A stretch of 64,000 bases of DNA from Psychroflexus salarius (GTDB taxonomy: Bacteria > Bacteroidota > Bacteroidia > Flavobacteriales > Flavobacteriaceae): positions 620,001 through 684,000 of the forward strand of contig NZ_FQTW01000001.1 of NCBI RefSeq assembly GCF_900129035.1. Reading direction: 5' to 3'. The position numbers and the translations under genes are program-made. Positions 43,443 through 51,808 of the stretch are shown here, one piece after another (the first letter of the stretch is position 1; each line of letters starts with the position of its first letter). A model generated the notes under the pieces. That model saw nothing but the letters and a program-made list of their open reading frames with translations, was not told the origin of the DNA and ran no database searches.

Positions 43443-45146
43443 ATGAAAAAACTCCTTACAATTGCAGTAATATTATGTTGCAGTTATTGGTGTTTTCCCC
43501 AGCAAATTTCAAAACCAATTCCTGAAAACTATTTTAAATCACCGCTTGAAATTCCACTTTTACTTTCTGGTACGTTTGGCGAACTTAGGTCTAACCATTT
43601 TCATGCTGGTCTTGACCTTAAAACTAAAGGTGTTACTGGCTTAAAAGTTAAAGCTTCGGCTAGTGGATATATTAGTCGAATAAAAATACAGCGCTTTGGC
43701 TATGGTATGGCGCTTTACATCAAACATCCTAACGGCTACCAAACGGTTTATGCTCATTTAAGTGCTTATGCTGGTAAAATTCATGATTATGTTTTAAAAG
43801 AACAATATAAACGTGAAACCTTTGAAATAGAATTATTCCCAAAATCAAAGGCTTTACCTGTAAAACAAGGCGAAGTTATTGGCTATAGCGGCAATTCTGG
43901 TTCAAGTGGCGGACCGCATTTACACTTTGAAATTAGAGATGAAAATTCCAGACCAATGAATCCCTTTTTATTTGGTTTCAAAAGCGTAAAAGATTCTAAG
44001 CCACCAAGAATTCGTGGATTATATGCTTATGGTTTAAGTGAAGATGCGCATATCAATGGACATCAAAGTCGACAAAAAATTAAATTAGTCAAAATTAGTC
44101 CAAATACCTATAAGGCAGAAGAAATTACCGCTTTTGGCAAAATTGGATTTGGCATTGACACTTATGATCAATTTGATTTAAGCTATAACAAAAATGGTAT
44201 TTACGCTGTTGAAGTTTTTGTAAATGGAAACCAAAGTTTTAGAACTTACTTCAACAGATTCTCATTTTCAGAAACAAGATATATCAATCGCTTAATCGAT
44301 TACAGCTATTACAAGTCAGACCGAAAACGGATTATGAAGTTATATCAACCCGAGGAACTTCAACTTGACTTAGTAGAAGCCATAGATCGCAATGGTATTA
44401 TTCATCTCGATAAAGACAGTTTAAACATAAATTTGAAAGTTTTAATTAAAGACTTCAATAATAATACTAAGCAAATTCACATTCCTTTAAAAAGTAATTC
44501 TGTCAAGTTTCAGTCTAAAAAAGATTCTGTTACACCTTATTTTGCCCAAGTAGATTACCCTTCAATGTTTGAAAATGGTAAAATTGATGTTTTTATTCCA
44601 AAGAATGCACTTTATGAAGACACCTACCTAAATATTGAATTTAAAGCCAATGCAGTGAAGGTTCATGACTATAAAACACCACTTCATAAAAGCATTAGTA
44701 TTGGTTTTGATGTTTCTGAATTTTCAGAGAAAGACAAACAACAATTATATATTGCAAAAACTTATCCTTGGGGAAAGTTTTATTATTCAAATACTAAAAA
44801 AACCCAGAATAGATTTGTGACTTACACTAAAGAATTTGGAGACTATGAATTAAAAATTGATAAGACACCGCCAACAATTAAACCCATTAATTTTAGAGAT
44901 GGCAAATGGATGTCTAATTATCGATATTTAAAACTAAAAATTGACGACGATGAAACTGGAATCGATAGTTATTATGCTACGGTAAATGGTAAATTTATTT
45001 TAATGTCTTATGATTACAAGACAAAAATACTCACACACGATTTTAATGATCAGGCCGTTAAAGAAACTCGAAACAAACTAAAAGTAGTTGTGACTGATAA
45101 TGTTGGAAATACTTCTATATTTGAAGCAAATTTTAATCGAAAATAA
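43443..45146 (+). CDS. M23 family metallopeptidase
   Basis: About 567-residue exported peptidase of the lysostaphin/LytM group acting on peptidoglycan cross-links. Signal peptide MKKLLTIAVILCCSYWCF; the catalytic domain is N-terminal with HFHAGLDLK (zinc His and Asp) and GGPHLHFEIRD (HxH). A long C-terminal region of about 370 residues of beta-rich repeats (AVEVFVNGNQSFRTYFN; KIDKTPPTIKP) has no known function. The ATG at 43443 is chosen over the TTG 6 bases upstream. Confidence 0.88.
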   Translation: MKKLLTIAVILCCSYWCFPQQISKPIPENYFKSPLEIPLLLSGTFGELRSNHFHAGLDLKTKGVTGLKVKASASGYISRIKIQRFGYGMALYIKHPNGYQTVYAHLSAYAGKIHDYVLKEQYKRETFEIELFPKSKALPVKQGEVIGYSGNSGSSGGPHLHFEIRDENSRPMNPFLFGFKSVKDSKPPRIRGLYAYGLSEDAHINGHQSRQKIKLVKISPNTYKAEEITAFGKIGFGIDTYDQFDLSYNKNGIYAVEVFVNGNQSFRTYFNRFSFSETRYINRLIDYSYYKSDRKRIMKLYQPEELQLDLVEAIDRNGIIHLDKDSLNINLKVLIKDFNNNTKQIHIPLKSNSVKFQSKKDSVTPYFAQVDYPSMFENGKIDVFIPKNALYEDTYLNIEFKANAVKVHDYKTPLHKSISIGFDVSEFSEKDKQQLYIAKTYPWGKFYYSNTKKTQNRFVTYTKEFGDYELKIDKTPPTIKPINFRDGKWMSNYRYLKLKIDDDETGIDSYYATVNGKFILMSYDYKTKILTHDFNDQAVKETRNKLKVVVTDNVGNTSIFEANFNRK

Positions 45147-45158
45147 TAATTTTAGCTT

Positions 45159-47618
45159 TTGAAACCCTATTTTTTCCTCACCTTTACCCTTTTAACTTGG
45201 TTTTGCTATTCACAAACAGCGCGTGTTAATGGTTTAGTTTTTAATGAAAGTAAAAATTTACTTGAAGCTGTAAATGTTAGTTATGGTAATGGTGGAACTA
45301 CTACTAATACCAATGGTTTTTATAATTTAACTGTTCCTGCTAACCAAACCATTACAATAAAAGTTTCTTATGTTGGTTATCAACCCATAACAGCCAAGTT
45401 AAATTTAAAACCAAACACAGTTAAAGAACTCAACTTTGTATTAAAAACTAAAGTTGAGCAAATTAGTGAAGTTATAATTACCAATGAACCACGCTCAAGA
45501 ATTGAAGGTATTACCATATTACAGCCTGAAACTGTGAGAAGAATTCCTGGAGCCAATCCTGGTGTTGAAAATATTTTAATGACTCTACCTGGCGTAAACT
45601 CTAACAATGAATTAAGCACACAATACGCGGTTCGCGGTGGTAATTACGATGAAAATTTAGTTTACGTTAATGGCATTCAGGTTTACCGCCCATTTTTAGT
45701 AAGAAGCGGCCAGCAAGAAGGCTTAAGTTTTGTAAATACTGATTTAGTTAGAGATGTTGACTTTTCTGCTGGTGGATTTCAAGCTAAGTACGGTGATAAA
45801 TTATCATCGGTTTTAGATATCAAATACCGAAGACCTGTAGATTTCGGCGGAAGTTTTGAAGCAAGTTTTCTTGGCGGTAGCGCTTCAGTTGAAGCCGTGT
45901 CAAAAAATCAAAAATTAACAGGTATTTTAGGGATAAGGTATCGCGAAAATAGTTTATTTGTAAATGCTAAACAAACCGACGCCGATTTTAAACCACGGTT
46001 TTTCGACACGCAAGCTTATTTAACCTATCAGTTTAATAATAAGTTAGAACTGAGCTTTCTAGGCAATATAGCTATTAACACTTATGATTATATTCCATAT
46101 ACTCGCCAAACTAATTTTGGCACTATTCAAGACCCTAAAGCTCTTTTAATCTTTTACGAAGGCCAAGAACAAGACCAATATGAAACTTATTTTGGCGCTT
46201 TATCTGCTAATTATGAAGTGAATGATAACTTTACAACAAAAACCACCGCTTCTGTTTACCACACCAAAGAGCAAGAGTTTTTTGACATTGTAGCTAATTA
46301 TCGCATCGGTGAAGTTAACTCAGGTTTTGGTGATGAAGATTTTGGAGAAGTAGAATTTACTGAAGGCGCTGGAGCTCAATATACACATGCTAGAAACAAA
46401 CTTGATGCTTTAATTGCTAATTTTAAACACGAAGGTAAAGTTGATATTAACGACCATAAATTTGAATATGGCGTCAACTTTGTTCATGAAGATATTCGAG
46501 ATCAATTACAAGAGTATGAAATGATTGATTCAGCTGGTTTTTTTGTAAGACCGCTTCAACCTAATTTTGAAAACGACCAACCTTATAATCCTTACGAAGA
46601 ACCTATTGAACCCTATTTTAGTATCAGGGCAAAGAATAGTACAAAAATCAACCGTATTTCAGCTTATTTACAGTGGAGCCATCAGTTTAAAGTTAATAAT
46701 GCCAAAGCTTGGGTAAATGCTGGCATTAGATCACAAGTATGGAATGTGAGTGGCGACCAAATTAATGCAAATACACAGCAAGTTTTTAGTCCAAGAGCGC
46801 AATTCTCAATCAAACCAAAGTGGGATAAAGATATGTTGTTTCGCTTGTCTGGTGGTTTTTATCATCAACCGCCAATGTATCGGGCTTTAAGAGACTCGAC
46901 CGGACAAGTTATTCCAGAAGTTGAAGCTCAAGAATCGGTACATATTGTATTAGGAAACGATTACAGCTTTAAACTTTGGGACAGGCCGTTTAAATTAGTT
47001 TCAGAAGCTTATTACAAGCATTTATCCAATGTTAACCCTTATACAATTGAAAATGTAAGAATTCGCTATCGTGCTAGAAATGATGTTGAAGCCTATGCTT
47101 ATGGCTTAGACCTTCGCTTAAATGGAGAGTTTGTTCCTGGCACCGAAAGTTGGTTTAGCTTTGGCTATTTAAAAACCGAAGAACGCCAAATTGGTCGTAG
47201 TGAATTTATTTCTCGACCAACAGATCAACGCTTAAAATTTGCTGCATTGTTTCAAGATTATGTGCCTAACATACCTAAATTAAAACTTTATCTCAATTTA
47301 GTTTATAACACAGGTTTGCCAGGTGGTTCACCTCGATTTGCTGATCCTTACGAGTATCAAACAAGATTGCCCGATTATCAACGGGTTGATATCGGCTTTT
47401 TTTATGCCCTAAAAGAAGCTCAAGACAAACTGAGACCAGAGCATTGGTTAGCTAAATTTGAAAGTATTGATATAGGCTTCGAGATTTTCAACATGTTTGA
47501 CCGCCTAAATTCTATTACAAATACCTTTGTACGTGATGCCACCACAAGAAATCAATTTGCGATTCCTAATTTCTTGAGTCCACGTGTATTCAATTTAAAA
47601 TTAAGAACAAGGTTTTAA
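45159..47618 (+). CDS. TonB-dependent receptor with carboxypeptidase-regulatory-like domain
   Basis: 819-residue outer-membrane receptor. It begins at TTG (MKPYFFLTFTLLTWFCYSQ signal peptide); I see no better ATG upstream, and the gene lies 12 bases after the M23 gene. Domains: regulatory-like (RVNGLVFNESKNLLEAVNV), plug (LPGVNSNNELSTQYAVRGG, NYDENLVYVNGI), barrel ending PRVFNLKLRTRF. No SusD-like or DUF4249 partner follows; the neighbour is convergent. Cotranscribed with the M23 peptidase, so an envelope-linked substrate is possible. Confidence 0.9.
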   Translation: MKPYFFLTFTLLTWFCYSQTARVNGLVFNESKNLLEAVNVSYGNGGTTTNTNGFYNLTVPANQTITIKVSYVGYQPITAKLNLKPNTVKELNFVLKTKVEQISEVIITNEPRSRIEGITILQPETVRRIPGANPGVENILMTLPGVNSNNELSTQYAVRGGNYDENLVYVNGIQVYRPFLVRSGQQEGLSFVNTDLVRDVDFSAGGFQAKYGDKLSSVLDIKYRRPVDFGGSFEASFLGGSASVEAVSKNQKLTGILGIRYRENSLFVNAKQTDADFKPRFFDTQAYLTYQFNNKLELSFLGNIAINTYDYIPYTRQTNFGTIQDPKALLIFYEGQEQDQYETYFGALSANYEVNDNFTTKTTASVYHTKEQEFFDIVANYRIGEVNSGFGDEDFGEVEFTEGAGAQYTHARNKLDALIANFKHEGKVDINDHKFEYGVNFVHEDIRDQLQEYEMIDSAGFFVRPLQPNFENDQPYNPYEEPIEPYFSIRAKNSTKINRISAYLQWSHQFKVNNAKAWVNAGIRSQVWNVSGDQINANTQQVFSPRAQFSIKPKWDKDMLFRLSGGFYHQPPMYRALRDSTGQVIPEVEAQESVHIVLGNDYSFKLWDRPFKLVSEAYYKHLSNVNPYTIENVRIRYRARNDVEAYAYGLDLRLNGEFVPGTESWFSFGYLKTEERQIGRSEFISRPTDQRLKFAALFQDYVPNIPKLKLYLNLVYNTGLPGGSPRFADPYEYQTRLPDYQRVDIGFFYALKEAQDKLRPEHWLAKFESIDIGFEIFNMFDRLNSITNTFVRDATTRNQFAIPNFLSPRVFNLKLRTRF

Positions 47619-48754
47619 TCCATAAGGATTTGCTTCAACTTGTCTACAAAATAATCAATATCACTCATTGAATTTGTTGAAGAAAAGGACAACCGCAAAC
47701 CATGCTGCTCACCGCCATAAATTTCATTTAATACAAATGAGCCTTCTTGCGCACCACTTTGGCAAGCACTTCCTTTAGAACAAGCAATACCATGTAGGTC
47801 AAGTTGAAGAATAAGCATATCAGACTCAAATTTCGGTAAAGGAATTGTAAAGTTGAGAATTTTATGTGAACTTAGATTAAAGTCACCAGAGGCACCGTTA
47901 AATCTAATATTTGGAAAAGCAGCTTCTAACTTACTTTTACAGTAGGTTTTGAGTTTTTTAACGTGTTCACGCTCTTGATCCATATTTTCATAAGCCAATG
48001 ATAGTGCTTTTTCGGTAGCACCAACGCTATACACATTTTCGGTACCAGCGCGCCGACCACGTTCTTGAGAACCACCAAAAATAAGCGGATTTAAACTGTG
48101 TTGTTCTTTAATGATCGCAAAGCCAATTCCTTTAGGACCATTAAATTTATGGGCGCTAGCTGTTAAAAAATCAATAGGAATTTGCTTCAAGTCTAAAGGA
48201 TAAAACCCAATACTTTGAACGGTATCACTGTGGAATAAAGCCTTATATTTTTGACAAATTTCACTGATTTGCTTTAAATCGTTTATATGGCCAACTTCAT
48301 TATTAATATGCATCAATGAAACTAAGGTTGGCTGATCACTTTCAGCTAATAACTGCTCTAAGTGCAAATCATCAATTAAACCTTGCTCGGTTAAATTCAC
48401 ATAAGCCACTTCAACTGTAGACGAGTTTGCAAGATGCTCAACACAATTTAAAACGGCATGATGTTCAATTTTAGAGGTGATAATTAGTTTTATCCCTAAA
48501 TCGTTCACCGCACCAATAATCACCAAATTATCTGCTTCTGTGCCTCCAGAAGTAAATACAATTTCTTTTGATTTAACTTCTAAAAGTTGAGCCATTTTTT
48601 TTCGGCTAGATTCGATTAAAGCCTTAGCTTTTCGTCCAAATGCGTGCGTTGATGACGGATTACCAAAATTATCATTCATTAAATTAACCATCACATCAAT
48701 AACTTCTTGACGCATTGGGGTTGTAGCGGCATGATCAAGATATACTTTGCGCAT
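47615..48754 (-). CDS. cysteine desulfurase (NifS/IscS family)
   Basis: PLP enzyme of about 379 residues that takes sulfur from cysteine for Fe-S clusters and thio-cofactors. DHAATTPM start, SGGTEADN, HHAVLN, HSDTVQSIGF, PLP lysine in SAHKFNGPKG, and the active-site Cys in CSKGSACQSG. The ATG at 48754 begins the family N-terminus (MRKVYLDHAATTPM); an upstream ATG at 48772 adds six residues. Overlaps the TonB receptor end by 4 bases (convergent). Which paralogue (IscS or NifS-like) is not decidable. Confidence 0.93.
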   Translation of the reverse strand: MRKVYLDHAATTPMRQEVIDVMVNLMNDNFGNPSSTHAFGRKAKALIESSRKKMAQLLEVKSKEIVFTSGGTEADNLVIIGAVNDLGIKLIITSKIEHHAVLNCVEHLANSSTVEVAYVNLTEQGLIDDLHLEQLLAESDQPTLVSLMHINNEVGHINDLKQISEICQKYKALFHSDTVQSIGFYPLDLKQIPIDFLTASAHKFNGPKGIGFAIIKEQHSLNPLIFGGSQERGRRAGTENVYSVGATEKALSLAYENMDQEREHVKKLKTYCKSKLEAAFPNIRFNGASGDFNLSSHKILNFTIPLPKFESDMLILQLDLHGIACSKGSACQSGAQEGSFVLNEIYGGEQHGLRLSFSSTNSMSDIDYFVDKLKQILMD

Positions 48755-48769
48755 CGTCTTAGTTTTTAG

Positions 48770-48777
48770 CAAAATTA
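48770..48777 (-). promoter_or_regulatory. -7 promoter element TAATTTTG for the cysteine desulfurase
   Basis: Exact TAnnTTTG on the minus strand, 15 bases before the ATG at 48754; it also supports that start over 48772. Confidence 0.5.
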
Positions 48778-48822
48778 ATGCAATTATAGTTTTGAAGACT
48801 GATATTTATCACTCAGATAGCT

Positions 48823-48830
48823 TAAATTTG
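48823..48830 (+). promoter_or_regulatory. -7 promoter element TAAATTTG for the TSP3-repeat lipoprotein
   Basis: Exact TAnnTTTG, 13 bases before the ATG at 48844. It is divergent from the cysteine desulfurase promoter about 50 bases away. Confidence 0.5.
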
Positions 48831-48843
48831 AAAAAAAATTGAC

Positions 48844-49776
48844 ATGAAACGATATATCTGGCTATTAAGCTTGCTTTTTATTGCCTGTGATGATGGAGAC
48901 CCAATTATCACAAACTTCAATTTTTCTAATGAAACACCGCTTGAAGTTTGTCAAGATAATACAGACTACGTTTTCCATTATATCGATAGTGAAACTAATG
49001 AAGCTATTTCATTTGTGTTTAGCAGCCCAGATTTCAAAACTAGCTATGAGGGCTTTGAAGCGCCTGAACCTATCGTAATACCTTTAAACACAAGTAATCG
49101 ATTAAATTATAGAACACTATCAGCGTCAACAGATTCTAACACCTATTTTTGCCAAGACATCCCACCAAGTTCGCCTAGCGTTTTAGAAGAATTTAGAAGT
49201 ACAACTGGTGGTGAAGCTGTTATTATTCTTGAAGTTTTTGAACAAGATGATGACGATGGCGTTCCTGCAGAACTTGAAGACATTAATGGTAACGGCGATT
49301 TATTTGATGATGACACTGATAGTGATGGTATTCCTAACTTTTTAGATGTTGATGATGATAATGACAATGTGTTAACAGAAGTTGAAAACATTAATGATGA
49401 AAACAACAACCAATTTCCTGACACAGATGGTGATGGTACACCAGATTATCTAGACAATGATGATGACAATGACGGTGTTTTAACACGCTTTGAAGACCTT
49501 AATGCTTTTGATAGCGGAAATGAAGAACCTATCATTAACCCAACCGATGATGTTAATGCCGACGGTTTACCTAATTATTTAAACCCTGACATATCAGAAT
49601 CGATTGAAATTAATGCGGTTAGAGCAAATGAAATTACACGTCGATTTAGAGTACAAATTGTCTTTAATGATGTAACCCTGAACAATGTAAATAACGATCA
49701 AACGGTAACAATTAGCCGTTTGAATATGGGATTTATAGAAACAACGACACAAGAAAATTTAGTTGAAACTAACTAG
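48844..49776 (+). CDS. lipoprotein with thrombospondin type 3-like calcium-binding repeats
   Basis: 310-residue lipoprotein (lipobox LFIAC). Residues ~135-220 hold Asp-rich TSP3-type repeats (DDDDGVPAELEDINGNGD; DTDSDGIPNFLDVDDDND; DTDGDGTPDYLDNDDDND) expected to bind Ca2+. The flanking parts, including a C-terminal beta-rich segment, are unknown. Common type in Bacteroidota; no sorting domain is seen, so it is anchored by its lipid. Confidence 0.82.
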   Translation: MKRYIWLLSLLFIACDDGDPIITNFNFSNETPLEVCQDNTDYVFHYIDSETNEAISFVFSSPDFKTSYEGFEAPEPIVIPLNTSNRLNYRTLSASTDSNTYFCQDIPPSSPSVLEEFRSTTGGEAVIILEVFEQDDDDGVPAELEDINGNGDLFDDDTDSDGIPNFLDVDDDNDNVLTEVENINDENNNQFPDTDGDGTPDYLDNDDDNDGVLTRFEDLNAFDSGNEEPIINPTDDVNADGLPNYLNPDISESIEINAVRANEITRRFRVQIVFNDVTLNNVNNDQTVTISRLNMGFIETTTQENLVETN

Positions 49777-50303
49777 TTTTGATAAATGTAAACTTCTGTT
49801 GCGCCAAAACCATAAGTTTTAAAATCAGCATCGTAAAAATCAATATGATCATAACGTCTAAACAAGGTTTCTAATTCTTGTTTTAGCACGCCTTCGCCAA
49901 CACCATGAATAAAAACCAGTCGTTTTTGACGAGATTTAATGGCTTGCTCTAAACGATGTCTTGCGGTGTCTAACTGTAAATTAAGCATATCGAAGTTAGA
50001 CATATTTTTAGTGCTGTTAACAAGTTCATGAATGTGTAAATCTATTTCTATGACAGGAACTTCACGAACAGATTTTTGAGAAGATTTGGTTTTTCCAAGG
50101 TTTAAATCAGTTTTTATTTTTTCGTGAATATCAGCAGCATTAAGCTCAACATCAAGTGGTTTAACAGGTACAACTTCAGCTTTAGAAACTTCAAAACGAA
50201 AACCATCATGATCTTCTATAATTAGAGAATTATGGCTTAATTGAACAACCTTACCATTAATAGTATCATCTAAAACTTCAACTTGGTCGCCTAGCTTAAT
50301 CAT
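49773..50303 (-). CDS. Smr-domain protein (MutS2 C-terminal-like, DUF2027)
   Basis: 176-residue cytosolic protein: an N-terminal beta domain (KLGDQVEVLDDTINGKV; SLIIEDHDGFRFEVS) and a C-terminal Smr domain with IDLHIHEL and FIHGVGEGVLK, the LDxH and HGxG motifs of Smr nucleases. Acts probably on RNA or branched DNA. Shares a transcript with the membrane protein gene immediately upstream (no gap) and overlaps the TSP3 gene end by 4 bases. Confidence 0.88.
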   Translation of the reverse strand: MIKLGDQVEVLDDTINGKVVQLSHNSLIIEDHDGFRFEVSKAEVVPVKPLDVELNAADIHEKIKTDLNLGKTKSSQKSVREVPVIEIDLHIHELVNSTKNMSNFDMLNLQLDTARHRLEQAIKSRQKRLVFIHGVGEGVLKQELETLFRRYDHIDFYDADFKTYGFGATEVYIYQN

Positions 50304-50600
50304 CTATTTTGAAGGTTTAGAGGTATCTTCAACCGAAAACTTATCAATTGCATTTTTATCAGCTTCATTTTCCTCTTGTTGATTATTTAGATCTAAATCT
50401 GTTTCAGCAGGATTTTTATTTTCTTTTGGGTTGTCTTGTGCCCATTGTTTGGTAGAATTATACAACCCGAACATCAATAAAACTAAACCGATGATTTTAT
50501 AATAAACCACATCTGGTTTTTCAACTAAATCATAAATTAATAAGGCTGCGCCAATTAAAATAAAGGTGGTAAAAACCCCTTGCTTTTTTGTGTTAATCAT
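50304..50600 (-). CDS. small membrane protein of unknown function
   Basis: 98-residue protein with two N-terminal membrane helices (VFTTFILIGAALLIYDLV; YYKIIGLVLLMFGLYNS) and an acidic, Asn/Glu-rich cytoplasmic or periplasmic tail (DLDLNNQQEENEADKNA). It is upstream of the Smr gene with no gap; otherwise unrecognised. Confidence 0.7.
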   Translation of the reverse strand: MINTKKQGVFTTFILIGAALLIYDLVEKPDVVYYKIIGLVLLMFGLYNSTKQWAQDNPKENKNPAETDLDLNNQQEENEADKNAIDKFSVEDTSKPSK

Positions 50601-50675
50601 GTTTTTATGAATCTATACTAAATCACAAATATAGCTTTATTTACAAGCTTGAATTAACATTTTTAGAGAATTGAA

Positions 50676-50705
50676 TTTGTTAAACCATAAATTATGTTAA
50701 TTTTA
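50676..50705 (+). promoter_or_regulatory. promoter TTTG-N18-TAATTTTA for the CD225/DUF2752 cluster
   Basis: TTTG at 50676-50679 and TAATTTTA at 50698-50705 (7 of 8 to TAnnTTTG) at 18-bp spacing. Transcription would start near 50709, inside the in-frame ATG-to-ATG interval, which supports the start at 50727. Confidence 0.4.
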
Positions 50706-50726
50706 TCAAAACAAAAAAGCAAACTG

Positions 50727-51053
50727 ATGGAAACTACTCAACCTAAACGCCCTAGCAATCATTTAGTGATGGCAATTATTACAACAATTTTATGTTGCGC
50801 ACCAGGCTTACCGGCTGGTATTGCAAGTATTGTGTTCTCGACACAGGTTAATAAAAAATATAACGAAGGTGATTATGAAGGTGCTGAAAGAGCATCTAAA
50901 AATGCTAAAATCGCTTGGATTATAGCCTTGGTTTTAGGCTTAATCGGCGCTATTTCTTACATTGTATTTGTATTTGTAATTGCTAGTGACGAAGGATTTA
51001 GAGAAGCTCTAGAGCAAGAGCTCCAAAGACAACAATCTTTACAAAATAATTAA
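50727..51053 (+). CDS. CD225/dispanin family membrane protein
   Basis: About 108-residue protein of the CD225 (IFITM/dispanin) family: PSNHLVMAIITTILCCAPG is the first re-entrant/intramembrane helix with the conserved CC, GIASIVFSTQVNKKYNEGDYEGAERASKNAK is the conserved intracellular loop (split here as two motifs: GIASIVFSTQVNKKY and GDYEGAERASKNAK), and a second helix follows. An acidic/Gln-rich tail ends it. Bacterial members have no assigned function. Start at 50727 is preferred to 50694 because the promoter lies between them. Confidence 0.85.
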   Translation: METTQPKRPSNHLVMAIITTILCCAPGLPAGIASIVFSTQVNKKYNEGDYEGAERASKNAKIAWIIALVLGLIGAISYIVFVFVIASDEGFREALEQELQRQQSLQNN

Positions 51054-51055
51054 TC

Positions 51056-51334
51056 ATGGAAACAAGCAAACCTAAGCATCCTCAAAATCACTTAGCAATG
51101 GCTATCATCTCAGCATTGCTTTGTTGCCAACCAGCTGGCATTGTTAGCATTGTTTATGCTGCTCAAGTAAACTCTAAATATGCTTCTGGCGATTACGAAG
51201 GCGCAGAACGTGCTTCTCAAAACGCCAAAACTTGGTGGATTGTCTCACTAGTTTTAGCTTTAGTGGTTTGGGTAGGGTTTATACTCATTTACGGTTTAGG
51301 TGCTATTTTTGCAATAGCATCAGGCGATATATAA
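51056..51334 (+). CDS. CD225/dispanin family membrane protein (second copy)
   Basis: 92-residue paralogue of the preceding gene: QNHLAMAIISALLCCQPAG, then GIVSIVYAAQVNSKY and GDYEGAERASQNAK, then a C-terminal helix. It lacks the Gln-rich tail. Starts 2 bases after the first copy. The two copies share the loop GDYEGAERAS exactly, so they arose by tandem duplication. Confidence 0.85.
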   Translation: METSKPKHPQNHLAMAIISALLCCQPAGIVSIVYAAQVNSKYASGDYEGAERASQNAKTWWIVSLVLALVVWVGFILIYGLGAIFAIASGDI

Positions 51335-51337
51335 TGC

Positions 51338-51745
51338 ATGACCAAAAAAAGTAAAGCTATATTATATTCAGGCTTAGCCGTAATTTTAATTTTACTGCTA
51401 AGCCTTTATCTAAATTTCAGTCCCAAAGAATTTAACTTTTTTCCGAAATGTATGTTTCATAGCCTAACGGGATTACATTGTCCAGGTTGTGGAAGTCAAC
51501 GCGCAATACATGCAATTCTAAATGGTCAAATTATTGAAGGCCTGAAATACAACTTACTCATTATACTAGCCATTTTAGTCTTATCTTATCAAGTTGTACA
51601 GCAAATTGTCGTTCACTATTATCCAGAAAAAAATAATAATATCCTTTATAAATCGGCAACGCCTTGGGTGATCTTTACAATCATTATTTTATTTTGGATT
51701 TTACGAAACATTCCATTTGCACCATTTACATTTTTAGCACCTTAA
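51338..51745 (+). CDS. DUF2752 family membrane protein
   Basis: 135-residue membrane protein with three helices. The DUF2752 signature CPGCGSQRA lies in the segment FHSLTGLHCPGCGSQRAIHA after helix one, and RNIPFAPFTFLAP ends it. It starts 3 bases after the second CD225 gene. DUF2752 has no known function, and its conserved CxGCG could bind metal or be redox active. The three genes form a tight operon. Confidence 0.85.
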   Translation: MTKKSKAILYSGLAVILILLLSLYLNFSPKEFNFFPKCMFHSLTGLHCPGCGSQRAIHAILNGQIIEGLKYNLLIILAILVLSYQVVQQIVVHYYPEKNNNILYKSATPWVIFTIIILFWILRNIPFAPFTFLAP

Positions 51746-51782
51746 AGCTTCTTTAAAGCCGCCTTAAATGGATTTTAAATTT

Positions 51783-51802
51783 CTATTTTTGTTGAAAAAT
51801 AG
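51783..51802. promoter_or_regulatory. perfect 20-bp palindrome over the pepD promoter
   Basis: CTATTTTT-GTTG-AAAAATAG is a perfect inverted repeat (8-bp arms) that contains the exact -7 element TATTTTTG (51784-51791) and ends 6 bases before the pepD ATG. A repressor site or a 5' hairpin are both possible. Confidence 0.5.
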
Positions 51803-51808
51803 ATTTAA

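Noticed and set aside
49249-49470. Repeated GATGATGA-like DNA in the TSP3 lipoprotein as a tandem DNA repeat.
   Set aside because: The periodicity is from Asp-rich protein repeats and varies in codon use; it is not a DNA-level repeat array.
50727-51334. The two CD225 genes as one gene split by a frameshift.
   Set aside because: Each has its own start, both helices and a stop, and they are similar to one another, so this is a tandem duplication.
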